From: Thamnaconus septentrionalis | Taxonomy: Eukaryota > Chordata > Actinopteri > Tetraodontiformes > Monacanthidae | DNA: 64,000 bases | Direction of reading: 5' to 3' | Assembly (NCBI GenBank): GCA_009823395.1 | Contig: CM020507.1 | Coordinates: 4,551,001-4,615,000, forward strand | Shown here: positions 11,501-22,560 of the stretch, one piece after another | Layout of the letters: every line of letters begins with the position of its first letter | How positions within the stretch are numbered: position 1 is the first letter of the stretch | Notes under the pieces: model-generated | The model's input: the letters and a program-made list of their open reading frames with translations, nothing else | The model's database searches: none | Told to the model about the DNA's origin: nothing | Program-made: the position numbers and the translations under genes

Positions 11501-12508
11501 CCCATCAAACTGATGCTTTCTTGTACCTTTGACACGGGTGTAAACAAAGCAAATGTGAGGCGGCGTCAGAGGGCGGAACCAACAGCTGGCTGGCTGGGGA
11601 GAGCTGACAGTGAGTGAAATTTAAGTGCCCTTTGTGACATCACAGAGGGACAATTTTTCAGAATAATTTTTCATATACTGTATTTTCTAGAGAGTGGAGC
11701 CACCAAAAGAGACGGAGGACGGACGGACTTTTCTCCAAAATTTTTCACTGGGCGGCTGGGAGACACACGATGACTTTCAGGAAACACTGATGAAGTGACT
11801 TTTGTGTCATATGGCGCCATTTGGCCACTAGAGTCACTCAATTACCGGGAATAATCAAGAAGAAGACACACACAAACACACACATATGCCGGCATGCACA
11901 AACGCGAGCGCAAACATACAAGAAGCCGCCTCTCCCTCGTAGCTCTCCGCCGTAAACCCTTCCATCCCCACACCCACACGCTTTCACCCTCTCGCTCGTC
12001 CAAGTCCCTCTCTCTCCCCCCGACTCACTCACCCGCACCTACACGCACACACGCACACACACACACAAACCTACTCGACCAAACTGCTTGAACCACTTGC
12101 CTGCCAGGGAGGCAAGATGGCCCTCCAGCCCTCCAGCCAATCAGACAGCTTGGCTCGCACTGGAGATCACAAGCCAGCTGATCCAGCCTCCGTCGTCTGC
12201 TCTTCTGGAAATATTTGGACGCCGTCTCAACATCGCCAGTCGAGCTCTGCGGATCTGGGCCGAGGGGGGGGGTTGGGGAGGCGTTGGGACGTGCGGCGCA
12301 ATATCAGATGTGATTATGTAGAACCAACAGTGAAAAGGGGGAGAAATAATGAGGATGAAGATTTAAAGTCAAGCTTCGGTAGAGACGCAGGTTTCAACAC
12401 AGCAAAGACAGAAGTCTTGAGGAATAAAACACATGCGCATCAGTGCGGCTGACGACTTCTCTCAGGTACAATATTGTGTAAAATCTCCATCGACAGCCCA
12501 AACTAGCC
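11501..12508. other. Non-coding sequence
   Basis: Single-copy-looking DNA with CA-rich patches at 11866-11884 and 12040-12067 and a short G-run at 12265. I see no gene, RNA or mobile element. Confidence 0.4.
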
Positions 12509-12598
12509 ATGCTTGTTTTTCTCTCTCAGTCGGACAAATTCTGCCGTCTCGGGGCGTCGGCAGCAGTTTGCGACGCCCCGAGACGGCAGAATAAGCAT
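12509..12598. repeat. Perfect GC-rich inverted repeat (22-bp stem, 11-nt loop)
   Basis: The left arm at 12538-12559 (ATTCTGCCGTCTCGGGGCGT plus CG) is the exact reverse complement of 12571-12592. The loop is GCAGCAGTTTG (12560-12570). The dyad continues further out. AAGCAT (12593-12598), directly next to the right arm, pairs with ATGCTT (12509-12514), but on the left these are separated from the main arm by 23 unpaired bases (12515-12537). A 22-bp perfect foldback is far beyond chance. It is not a known microRNA that I recognise. It may be a template-switch product, a small unknown foldback element, a structured RNA, or an assembly artefact. Confidence 0.9.
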
Positions 12599-12765
12599 CG
12601 TGTCACACATGGGCAGCGACAATGAGCGGCGGAGCAAGTGAGGAGAGTTGCGCAGCCTAACGCTCCCTTTGGTTTGCGCGTCGGCTGCGACACGCTCGCC
12701 CCGGTCTGCGTCTCAGCCTGCAGCTGGCGGCGGAGACGCCGATTTAGACGCTAAAGCAGCATGTG

Positions 12766-12768
<3 letters not shown>
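12599..12768. other. CpG-rich segment
   Basis: GC-rich sequence with many CpG dinucleotides next to the foldback. It could be part of a small CpG island, but no transcription start or exon could be placed. Confidence 0.35.

Positions 12769-12812
<44 letters not shown>
12769..12812 (+). repeat. (GA)n microsatellite
   Basis: More than 20 perfect GA units. The minus-strand serine/leucine-repeat frame over it is an artefact. Confidence 0.95.
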
Positions 12813-12815
<3 letters not shown>

Positions 12816-13354
12816 CACGCTCAAGTTGTTCTACCTCCAGATTTGCTCTCTCAAATAGAAAAATGAATCCGTGGAGCGGAGCAACAGTTTTCCACATGAG
12901 AGGAAAGACTGTTTTTAGAGTGAATTGATTTACTTCTCTGTTAACTACACACATTTAATGGAGGGTTTATGTAGGCATGATGTATTAACAAAATGCATGG
13001 AATCAGTAAGATGAACGATGGACTAAGATATTCACACAATTGCGTGTGTGTGTGTGTGTGCGTGCGTGTGTGCGTGCATGTGTTTTCTCGCTTTGTACTC
13101 ATCCAGGAGTCTGATGAATGGAGATACATGATGTGAGTGGCATTAAAACTGGCTTGTCTGTAGCAAGAACAGCGCAGTGAGAGTAGCAGAAGCTGGTGGC
13201 AAGGACGTCACATTTAGAATGAAAATTACACTCTGTGATGTAAAACATGTGACAACAGCTGCTCACGTTTAATACTATAGTTGCCTCTGCTACTTAGACG
13301 TCTTTAAGGTTAAACATAACACATTTCACTCTGACACAATCACCCGCACACGCT

Positions 13355-13392
<38 letters not shown>

Positions 13393-13475
13393 CTAAAGGT
13401 AGAGGGGGGGGCGGATTGTGCACGGCGGGTCTACTGGGAAGGGAAACCGCTGTGTGATTATGACGAACAGTTTAA
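12813..13475. other. Non-coding sequence with two microsatellites
   Basis: Holds a (TG)n tract at 13043-13080 and a (CA)n tract at 13357-13390. Otherwise nothing is recognised. Confidence 0.5.
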
Positions 13476-13479
13476 GCTG

Positions 13480-13670
13480 CAATTACGGCGGCGGTGCGAC
13501 GGCAGAGGAGACATCAGCAGTTTAGACAACAATTTGGGAGGCGGCTGCAGCTGGGGCCTGTTTTAATGCAGTAATTGATAGACTCCGCCAGTCACTACCG
13601 GCTTCAGAATTAAAACCCCAATTATCATCATTAGCCAGTCCCCTAATTGCTGCATCAAATGGGCATCAAC
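13480..13670. promoter_or_regulatory. Candidate conserved non-coding element
   Basis: Compact block with repeated homeodomain cores: GCAATTACGGCGG, GCAGTAATTGATAG, CAGAATTAAAACCCCAATTA, TCATCATTAGCC and CCTAATTGCTGCATC. It is bounded downstream by a T-rich run at about 13673-13706. The strong TAAT/ATTG periodicity resembles developmental enhancers. No conservation data were available. Confidence 0.38.
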
Positions 13671-14735
13671 GGTTTTTTTTTTCCCTTTCTTTCTTTCTTT
13701 TTTTTTGGGTTCTTCATTATAAAATTACACTTGTAATATCTAATTTCATCAGCTGCACAGTGACAGCGTCCACTCAGGCCCCGTCAGTGAGAACAGGACA
13801 ATGTTTTCCTCTTAAGTACCACTCCGACCCACATGCACGTACGCGCGCGCGCACACACACACATCATAATACTGCTACTTGGTAGCCATGCAATGGATGT
13901 TTGTGAGACAGGAGGCATCGTTTCATTTCCAAGAATTGTTTCAAATGCCAATGACAATGTCAATGTCGTCCTACTTCACATTAATTATGAACTACAATTA
14001 TTACTGTGTTGAAACTAAGTGCATTTATGATGCGGTGATGATAAAAAAAAAGCAACCTCCCAGGAAGGTAAAAGTCACTTTCTGATCCCTTTTTCACAAG
14101 ACGACTAAAGCAACAAACAAACAAACCAAATAACACGTCTAGTTGGTCAATTAGTCATGTTTATGAGGCTTTTACACAGAGCATTGTGAGTACAATGAAA
14201 CAAATGTTGGCGTCCACAGAGTAAAGTTTGCACGTCACTTCAAAAATCTGGATGCTGAACAGTTGTGAAAGCACTTTTTTATCCTAGGATTGTCAGGGTA
14301 TCCTTGCCCCCAGCATTTCCTGTCTTTGTCTGTGTTAATATGTGATTTTGTGATGTGTGTGTGAGTCTCTGTGTGTGTTTTATAACACAGTAGGCAGCAA
14401 CAAACATGTTCCACACTCAATGCTGAGCGAGCTTATCTCTGGCCAGACCGACACAAGCTGTGCTCACATGTGTTTTAGGACGTGTTTGACTGACACTGTG
14501 CCCTTGACAGCGGTGTTGAGCTGCTGTTAGCCAGCTGCGTCAGACACAGTTAACACAGGAAAGTTGGCAGTTTTCACCGTGCAAAATATCCTCTCATGCA
14601 GCAAAGATAACTTGATATTGAATACCCAGATTTGATGAAAATGTTGATTAAGAATAAAAAAAATAGTCAAACTGGTGCAGCCAGAAGTCCAGTTTGTCAG
14701 CACTTCTATTAGTGTGTTTGAGTCCCATATGCAAG
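13671..14735. other. AT-rich non-coding segment
   Basis: T-rich simple sequence at 13673-13706 and a CG/CA tract at 13841-13862. The rest is AT-rich with no supported feature. Confidence 0.4.
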
Positions 14736-14744
14736 TTTTAACAC

Positions 14745-15085
14745 TATTAGGCCTGACGGCGGTAAAAGGATGTTATTAATGAATGCGTCAGACATCTCCT
14801 TTTTTTCTCCCCAGGAATATTTTTCTCACTTAAATTTGGCCCAATTAGAGAATATTAATGATTGTTAAGCGTGCATATGCTGGAGCTGGAAAATGGGAAG
14901 GTTAATAGACAGGCACCATCACGCGATCACATTTATCAGTTTCTATTTATCTCTCCTTGGGAGGTGGCAGGTTTACAGTAAATACCTTCTGTCCCCCTAA
15001 TTTCCTAATGATGGTGATAATGATGGAGAATGGCGCAGTCATTAGCAAGGACAGGCTCTGTGCATCACTCTGTCAGCGACGTCTC
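14745..15085. promoter_or_regulatory. Candidate conserved non-coding element
   Basis: A long repeat-free block with many enhancer-like words: GATGTTATTAATGAATGCG, CCCAATTAGAGAATATTAATG, TATTTATCTCTCC, CCCCTAATTTCCTAATGATGG and CAGTCATTAGC. A good splice-acceptor-like sequence (pyrimidine tract ending CCCCAG at 14814) lies inside it. The frame after it closes after 17 codons, so I do not call an exon. This is one of the most enhancer-like stretches in the window. Confidence 0.4.
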
Positions 15086-15890
15086 TCCCGGGCCCACAAT
15101 GAGAAGTGATGGGGCCCAGCTGTTCCCCACATCCTCTCCCAAAACTGCCGAACCTCTCCCAGAGACGGAGGGAGGGAGCGGGAAAGAGAATTTAAGGACG
15201 TGGCGGTTCGGAGGAAGTGCAAAAATCAAGAGCCAAAGAGGAAAATGAAGATGTGAAGAGCTGCCAGCCACCGGTGGCTTCCCAATCTCCAGATGAAACG
15301 GTGAAAAGATCACATGAGCAGAATCGACTCTCAAAAATAATCAATGCTGGACTGAACTGCTAACACAGGTGGCACCGTGACACGAAATTTGCACGTTGAT
15401 AAAAGTCTACGTGCATGAAGAGGAAGCGCTGAGTCTTGCATCTTCAAAAGATAAAAGCAGAAGTACATAGATTTCTATGTGGCCACAGGTCAGAATATTA
15501 AACAGTAGAAAGATGTGGGAAAACAATCTAAAGGCCAGGATTGCACCCAGCTGTTTTGAAATCGTCCGTGTTTGAAATTAGACAGTCACATGGAACATGG
15601 AGGCATCAAATTACATCTACATTTAGTTTTTGGACCACTGCTACCCATCATGTGATTCAGACTGTCTCCAGTGAATTCATACAACAAGAGATGTGATTTT
15701 GTTTCTTATTTCCGCAGTGCAACCAACATGTTCGGACGCTGCAAAAACTGACTGACTGGTGCAGCAAATTTTAACAATCCTAAAAATAACAAGTGTAATG
15801 AATCGGTGCAAAATGTAATCAAGCTGCCAGGGTGCAACTGGACCACATCCCTCTGCCCCCTCGAAGAATGAACGTCAGTCAGTCCAGTGG
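15086..15890. other. Non-coding sequence
   Basis: Mixed-composition sequence with no repeat, RNA or coding signal recognised. Confidence 0.4.
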
Positions 15891-16900
15891 GTTCAGCAGC
15901 GGAGTGACCTTTTCCCTAAACCCTCCAATAAGTCTCCAGCTGACAGGCGGAGCGAGCAGATGATCCCGGACCTCCTCCTCCTCCTCCTCCTCCTCTTCCT
16001 CCGCGGCGGCGGGGTGCAATATGACAAGTGAATCAGGCGTGTGGCTGGCGGCGGCGAGGGGGAACTTGTGTCACTCTCGACCACTGCACCCAAGAAAATC
16101 AGCCGTGAAGTTTGGTTGTGGGCAATCTGACCGCTGACACCGTGGAGCTGTCAGCGCGATGCCCTTCCCCTCCATCACGCCGCCGCTCCGCCCTCGCACC
16201 GCTCCCTTACACCTGACTCTCACCGGGGGGCGAGGGAGAGCCAGGAGTGTGATTGACGCCTCGCTCAATCTTCTGTAAACACCTTGAGATCTCGGCACCT
16301 CCAGCAGGGTGGGAGTGTGTGTGTGGGGGGGGATTGGTGACTCGCGTGAAAAGAGGCCTCTTCCTCCTCACGGCCTCCTGGCTCAGATCTGCTGGCGCCT
16401 GCTATGATACACCCCCCCTCCCCTCACCCCACTTCCCCCCCAACTCCCACCCAGACTTGTCAGAGGGAGTAACAAGATGCTGAGTGACTTAGCACCTCTG
16501 GAAATGTCAGCCCCGGAGCCGGCGGTGGGGCCGTGCTCAGACCCTCCCGCAGCTCAGCTGCACTGGCTCAGCTGCTGCCTGTAAGGAGGCGGGAAGGACG
16601 GATGACACACACGCTCGACGAGACAAGCAGCAGAGAGACGAAGAAGAACCCCCACTACCCCACCACGCCAGGCCCAGATTTTCCGCCTTTGCGTTTGCTC
16701 GCTTCTTCTTCTTCTTCTTCTGTTTTTTTTTTCCAACCGGAGAAGCAAGTGCATCTGCTGTCGTCCAGCTGCTGCTGCTGCTGCTGCTGCTGCTGCGGCT
16801 CAGACCTCTGCTGCCCCGCTGCCCAATGTGCATGGGGGAGCTCCGAGTGAGTCCAAGAGAGATGATGATGATGATGATGATGATGATGGTGGTAGTGGTG
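15891..16900. repeat. GC-rich segment with CTC, CTG and GAT trinucleotide repeats
   Basis: CpG-bearing sequence that contains (CTC)n at 15970-15996, a short TTC run at 16703-16721, a perfect (CTG/GCT)n tract of about 9 units at 16769-16796 and (GAT)n at 16861-16888. The overlapping minus-strand frames (serine, histidine, isoleucine or glutamine runs) are the repeats read in different frames. A GC-rich regulatory region is possible, but no promoter could be defined. Confidence 0.8.
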
Positions 16901-17811
16901 AGCACGCCTAAGCGGCTGATGTTGTTCCTCTGGTGAATCGTGTTCAAGGAGGCCTCGAGTCGCCGAGGAGACACCCACCACCGCGGAGGGCTGTGGGTTT
17001 TTTTTTTCTCTGCCCTCTCAGGACAGTTGAGGACGGCAGCAAACACCAACATATTTAGCGCCGCATCCGTTCAAGGATTCGAGCAGGAGAGTCAGTTTGA
17101 CGAAGCGTTAAGTAGTCGGGGGGGTGCAGAAAAGTAAGTGCTGATAAAAATAAAGACGCTCGGCAGGCAGCGCGACGGTGAAGCGTCAGGGAAGTCTAAT
17201 GGGATGTTTACCCACCGCCTGCCCGCATCTCCGCCGCTACATTGACTCTTAATTCACATTTTCTGATTCATAGAGGCGCGAGCGTCGCACTTTAATCAAG
17301 GTTCCTTCCTATCGCACGGCCCACTCATCCCCTCCATCTCGCTGCCTGCCAGTCCCTTTTTTCCCCCACAATGCACATTAAAAGGGGGGAGAGAGAGAAA
17401 AAAAACATAATCAGTTTTATGACAGACTATGTTTTTAGCACATGATGAGTGAATACGGGATTTTATAAATGGTCCATCTCTGTCCTCAATCTCCCGACGG
17501 ATCCGCCGGGATGGAAGGCAATATCAGCCGAGAGGACACAGTCTCAAGGGTGAACGAGTGCAATCTGATTCCTGCTATTTATCATGTTTGTTAGTGTAAT
17601 AGAGATTCCAGTTGTGACTCATTCACACCAGACATGACCAGAGGAAAAAAAGAAGAGTTTGTCGCTCAAAAGCATCAGCATTGAATCAAATGAATTGGGC
17701 CAAATGTTTTTGTTCATGTCTCAAATGCAAATGGGGAGAAGTGGGAGTGGCCAGTCAGCTGAATATTAACATATTTTTATTTTAAATTGATATACTCAGT
17801 CTAAAATTGAT

Positions 17812-17813
<2 letters not shown>
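16901..17813. other. Non-coding sequence
   Basis: Complex sequence with no supported exon. A GTAAGTG donor-like word at 17132 follows an open frame that crosses a T-run, so I do not call it coding. Confidence 0.4.

Positions 17814-17872
<59 letters not shown>
17814..17872 (+). repeat. (AC)n microsatellite
   Basis: About 29 perfect AC units, one of the longest pure tracts in the window. Confidence 0.97.
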
Positions 17873-17875
<3 letters not shown>

Positions 17876-18414
17876 TGTTTTCAACTATTCCAAGTAGAGT
17901 CATGCCGAGTTGACTCAATTCACCTCTGTTCATCTGTTAGTCAATCTATCAGCTCTAACAGTGAGTCTCTTTTATCAGATAATCAACCCTGATTGGCTGT
18001 AATAACCTGGGATAAGTCACGTGATGGGCCCAAGATTCATGTTGGATTGTGTCAGTTCACCTCACAGTTTGTGTCCACTGTCAGTCAGTCGCTCCATCGC
18101 ACTGGATTTGCATCCTGATATTTTCATTGAGTTGCCATTTCAACACACAGCGAGTTTGTAGTTGGTCGGACCAAGGTACGTAGCGCCTGGTAGCTCAGGA
18201 GTCGCATGCTTTATACCGAGTTGAGTCCACGTTTATTTGAAAAGTCAGAAGCCTGATTGTGTTGTAATTAATCGGAACAGTTGAAAGAACAGCCAGCCAC
18301 GGTCTGGCTAATACATCAGTCGCTGCAGATCACAGTGCCTTTGTCACTAGGTCAAACAAAAGCTGCTTCTTTTCTCTCTTTTAACGTCCGTAAAGTTTAG
18401 CATTCCTCTTTCAG

Positions 18415-19135
18415 AGGTCAACTTCTACATTGAATTCCTTGCTGGATGCCATTATTATCTGGTGTCCAAAAGGACTAGAAAGGCTCGGGTTCGCTAGATT
18501 AAGGCTGGGGATTTCTCTTGACCTTTCACTCAAATGCCAGGCTGTGAGGTGTACAAGCTTAATTAGATTTGATCTTCTTCCTATGCATTGGGTTTTTTGC
18601 CCCTCCCCCCTCCCCAGCTCATCTTTGTCTAGCCACATTTTGGGATCATAATTCCCCCCTCGCCCATTAGCAGCATTAAAAGAGGAGGGAGGCCGTTTGC
18701 TAACGATACAGTTAGCGAGGCTTAAATAATTCTTTTGTTTTCTTGGTGAAACGATTCTGCCTGACGACCACAACTGTTGCGTGGTTTCGCTTTGGAGGGA
18801 GCCCCCCGCTAATGAGGAAAACAGTCTCCCAAAGTTCCATTTCACTGATGTACAGTACATACATCGCCTGAGAGGGGGACAGGGTTTTGACACGCTCTCC
18901 GAGCTAATGCAGCCGCCAATTCACAGTGACATTTGCCATTATCTCCATGCCGAATTTAACCAGCGACAAAAGCAGAAGAAACAGCTCAAATCATGCCCAA
19001 TTAACGGAGGCATCAAACAGTGAAAATCCTAGCAGGAGATTTTACGGGCCGTGCACGGAGAAAGGTCAGGCTCCAGTGGAACAAGGCAAAGTCACAGGAC
19101 TTATTAGGGCTAATGAGCGCTTTCGTTAGAGCGAA
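18415..19135. promoter_or_regulatory. Candidate conserved non-coding block
   Basis: Repeat-free sequence with words such as GGATGCCATTATTATCTGG, CAAGCTTAATTAGATTTGATC, GCCCATTAGCAGCATTAAAAG, GAGCTAATGCAGCCGCCAATT, TTATTAGGGCTAATGAGCGC and GAGCGAATTAACGCC. The spacing and diversity of TAAT and CAATTA cores are typical of vertebrate enhancers in gene deserts. The 160-codon minus frame spanning it has no supporting splice sites or recognisable domain. Possibly two elements split near 18760. Confidence 0.35.
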
Positions 19136-20275
19136 TTAACGCCAGTACATAAGCATGGAAAAAAAGAGAAAAGAAATAAAGAGTATCAGTTCAGGGACTT
19201 GGGTAAACACTGTGACCCAGACACAAACTTCCAATGTGTAATGTTTCCCTTGGTATGGTCTTTCAGCACAGACATATCCTTGAGAATATCCATATTAATA
19301 ATGTTAAACATGCAATAAATTCTGCTCTAGCTAATGTATGAAGCCAGTGACAAAATGGTTAAAGCTCTCTTTTTTTTTTTCAGTTCATAATTTTAAAGGA
19401 TCCTTACATCTCTTTCTGGGAGAGCCATAGATGCAGTAGTTTATACATGTATGTCAACAATATCATACATTAGGTCATTAAATCATGACCCTGACTTCTT
19501 GAACAAAGGAACCAAATGTTTGCTGGGAAATACAGACGGATGTTTACGCACCGTGTCCTTCTCTGCAGCGCTGAAGGTGAAAAGGTGTCATGGAGATGAG
19601 CTGTGACACCAACAAATGAGGCTAAGCGGCGTCGCAACGAGGAAATGAAAGCCACATCTCCGTTTCCAAAACACACAGACAATCGACTCCTGGGGACCAA
19701 TTCCACACAGAAAAAAAACACCATCTGACTGAAACACCACACTTTTGACGGCTAAAGAGAAACATCAGACCGAGACTGAAAGCTCACCACTAATTTATTA
19801 ACTACTACTACTACTACTACTATTTTATAGACTACAACTAGAGCATCAGTACCTTGGAAATTAACAAAGCATTTACTGCTAAAGTTACCCAACATCAAAC
19901 CATGGTCCTTTACCGTGTTGTAAATAGACATTGGAAATACTGGAAAATATCCTTACACCAAAAAGCATAGTACGGCATAGTAAGGCACATTTTGCCTTGA
20001 AAAACATACATTCAGTCAAATAAACAAATTCCCTGGCAGCCTTTGTCTTGTTTCAAAACACGTTTCTATTTTCTTCTTCTGGTTCCATTTGCACAAAGTC
20101 ACAGCATCTTCTGTGTTTTCCTGGGGAGAAACTGGAAGCAAAGAAGTGCTAAAAACTTCTTTCTGCAAGCTGCTGTCCCATTCGGACGAATCACACTCTC
20201 CCTTTGTAATCACTCAGACGATTTTTTTTTTTTTGGATTCCTGATAGTGACGAGCAACGTCTCTACATACTGACA
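19136..20275. other. AT-rich non-coding segment
   Basis: Contains a T-run at 19370-19380, an (ACT)n tract at 19801-19822 and a T-run at 20221-20234. No gene is supported. Confidence 0.45.
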
Positions 20276-20279
20276 TCCC

Positions 20280-20530
20280 AGCCGTCACTGCGGAAGGTGG
20301 ATTCCATTAGAGAACAACAGGGACGGCGGGCCTCTCGTTCCCCCAGGTCCTAAAGCAGCATATGACACGGCGCCTCGGGGCAAAGGGAGTAAGTCAGCCA
20401 GACATAATCCAGTGGACGAGCTTGGCGAGAGGCAGACTCACTTAATGTGCGAGAGATATTAATGACAGGCCACTGCAGCGGCGGTATCTTTAATAACAGG
20501 GTCCCGGAGTAAATGACTTCTAAAGGCCAA
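20280..20530. promoter_or_regulatory. Candidate conserved non-coding element
   Basis: Mixed GC/AT block with GATTCCATTAGAGAAC, GAGATATTAATGACAGGCC, and GGTATCTTTAATAACAGGG followed by AGTAAATGACTTC. It has no repeat and no frame of note. Inferred regulatory from texture only. Confidence 0.3.
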
Positions 20531-20667
20531 AAGAAAGAGGTGCAGAGTGGTGCAGCAGTGTATTAAGGTCACATCAAGTTTTAAGTGTTGCCTCTGAGCT
20601 GGCAAAGGCGTTTAGCATCACGGACGTCTCAGCACATAGCAAGACGCACTTTAGTACCGTCCATAAT

Positions 20668-20699
<32 letters not shown>

Positions 20700-21085
20700 A
20701 AATTGTGGCTGAAATATTTAAACAGTTTTAAGATCATATTGTAAATACATCTAGAAATATGATCAAAATTGTCAGGATTTCCATAACCACAATGTTCACA
20801 AAAACACTGTCACAACCTCGTCTTGCGAAATATACAAATATCACTGATTTGAAATGGTGAAATTGTGTTGAGGGAAATCAGATGGCATGACTGATCTTTG
20901 AGGAGCGATAGTGCATCAAAAACAATCTAGGAAGGGAAGCTGTTTGAATATTACCACATTAAATTGTGTGTTTTCTAGTTGCTTCATTGGCATACTTTTC
21001 TTCATTAGCCTATTTGGGAGAGATGATACACATTAATGTCGACATTACACTGTACTTTCCGTGAAATTAATTGTCTGCACATTAT
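20531..21085. other. AT-rich non-coding segment with (TTTA)n
   Basis: A (TTTA)n tract lies at 20667-20695. The rest is AT-rich with nothing recognised. Confidence 0.5.
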
Positions 21086-21088
21086 TTT

Positions 21089-21310
21089 GTGGTAGAAGTG
21101 GAATAGTAGTAGCAATAGGAATAGCAGCAGTAGGAATAGTTGTAGTAGTAGCGGCACTAGTTGAAGCATTAGAAGCAGGGATGGTAGTAGCAGTATTAGT
21201 AATGGTTGTCGTGGTGATAGTAGTAGCAGAAGCAGCAATAGAAGTACTAGTAGCAGCAGTAGCAGCAGTACTAGTAGTAGCAGTAATACTCATAGAAGCA
21301 GTAGTAGTCG
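21089..21310 (+). repeat. Imperfect GTA/GCA trinucleotide satellite
   Basis: About 220 bases built from interrupted GTAGTAGCAGCAATA-type triplets. It keeps three-base periodicity in all frames, giving spurious hydrophobic frames (valine/alanine on plus, leucine- or threonine-rich on minus). It looks like an old, mutated trinucleotide expansion. Confidence 0.85.
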
Positions 21311-21476
21311 GGGGATGGTGGGATGGAAGGGTTGGCATATGGTCACATGAGAGGCCCTATCACGAGACTGAGAGCCAAAGCTCCGCCTTCTGTGTGACAT
21401 GCAACGTGGCAACAAACACGGATGGCGTGTTTCTGAGGCTTCCAGGTTGTGTCCATGGATGGTGGACGGGTGAGGG

Positions 21477-21479
<3 letters not shown>

Positions 21480-21510
<31 letters not shown>

Positions 21511-21550
21511 GGGGGTGTGGGTGGGTGGGGGGTGGGGGGGGGGTGAGAGG
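21480..21550 (+). repeat. (GT)n followed by G-rich run
   Basis: A (TG)n tract at 21480-21510 runs into GGGGGTGTGGGTGGGTGGGG-type sequence. At least four G-runs are closely spaced, so quadruplex formation is plausible. A related G-rich patch lies at 21887-21965. Confidence 0.9.
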
Positions 21551-22150
21551 GTGGAGGCGGGGTTAGGGATTCTGGGTACGTGTGACCATGGCCTGAATTG
21601 AAAAGCGCCACCTTTTGATTTTGGACGGGCCCTTGTTCCTGGCAGGCTGGCCGGCCATAAGGCGGGGTGTGGCCTGAGGATAATGGCAGCAGACGGGAGA
21701 GGAGTTCGACAGCTGGCGAATTCTGCCCCAATATGTTTCCATGAAACAGGCGAGGAAATTTCAGAAGACGCAATGCCCGAACGACACGCTCGGCGGCAAA
21801 AGGGAAGATTAAAAATAAAATGAGTTAACATCTTGCCTGTTTCACCCCACGATGCACATTTCAGCGCGAGGAGGAGGAGAAGGAGGTGGGGGGGCTGGGG
21901 TACGACCATTCAAATTTACAGAGGTGGGTGGGGAGGTTTGGGTGGGGGTGTGTGGGGGGGGGAGAGGAGAGCTTGCAGTTAATTAGAAGAAGTCATGTGT
22001 CACCTCCTGAAGCTCGTTCAGAACACACAGATGTGGCCTGGAGTGTTATGAGCTACTTTTCATTATCTCCCTTTCTCTCTTCTCCCCGCATGCACGTCCT
22101 GTTTTCCCATCTTAAACATATTGTGAATCTAAAATGCAAATGACCTTCTG

Positions 22151-22184
<34 letters not shown>

Positions 22185-22185
22185 C
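21551..22185. other. Non-coding sequence with G-rich and (CT)n patches
   Basis: Includes the G-rich stretch 21887-21965 and a (CT)n tract at 22158-22184. No gene is supported. Confidence 0.5.
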
Positions 22186-22189
22186 TCCT

Positions 22190-22560
22190 CCTACCTCCAA
22201 TCACTGTGCCTCTAATGAGGTGTAAAATATGTGCATTAATGACAGAAAAGTTATTTAGATCTGGGGGAGAGTTAATTGGTTTTAATCACAGCCTACATCC
22301 ATCTGGTTACGCGAGACAACAAACTACTTCATCCTGATGCCTCATTAGACCTATTGCGAGTCACCGCGGCTGAAGGAGACCAACTTCCTGTTCGGCAGCG
22401 GCATTGTTGATCGGATAATGAGGTTCTCGCAGTACGATTGTCGTTTTGCCGTCAGCGTATGTATTTTTTTTTCCAGACATCAATTCAACTCCCTAGATTA
22501 ATAGCGCTGCCCTTCGCCAAGAAAAAAAGCGCCTGAATTAAATTTAATTTCAGCTAACTG
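22190..22560. promoter_or_regulatory. Candidate conserved non-coding element
   Basis: Begins just after the (CT)n tract. It contains GCCTCTAATGAGGTG, GTGCATTAATGACAG, GAGTTAATTGGTTTTAATCAC, CCTCATTAGACC and ATTAATAGCGC, with a TTAAATTTAATTTCAGC tail. The high density of TAAT and CATTA words and lack of repeats favour an enhancer. Conservation was not tested. Confidence 0.37.

Noticed and set aside
14797..14870. Splice-acceptor-like sequence inside a candidate enhancer
   Set aside because: The best following frame stops after 17 codons with no donor; the surrounding texture is non-coding.
15086..15334. Overlapping plus and minus open frames of 70-90 codons
   Set aside because: Both are short and no recognisable domain, start context or splice sites support either.
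16537..17052. 171-codon minus-strand open frame
   Set aside because: Runs of isoleucine, serine and lysine come from the GAT, CTG and TTC repeats read in this frame.
18183..18232. tRNA-like words (GCCTGGTAGCTCAGGAGTCG ... GAGTTGAGTCC)
   Set aside because: The B-box-like part has two mismatches to consensus and no acceptor or anticodon stems close, so neither a tRNA nor a clear SINE can be supported.
21343..21909. 188-codon minus-strand open frame, the longest in the window
   Set aside because: Its C-terminal half is a histidine/threonine/proline translation of the (GT)n and G-rich tract. No splice or domain evidence.
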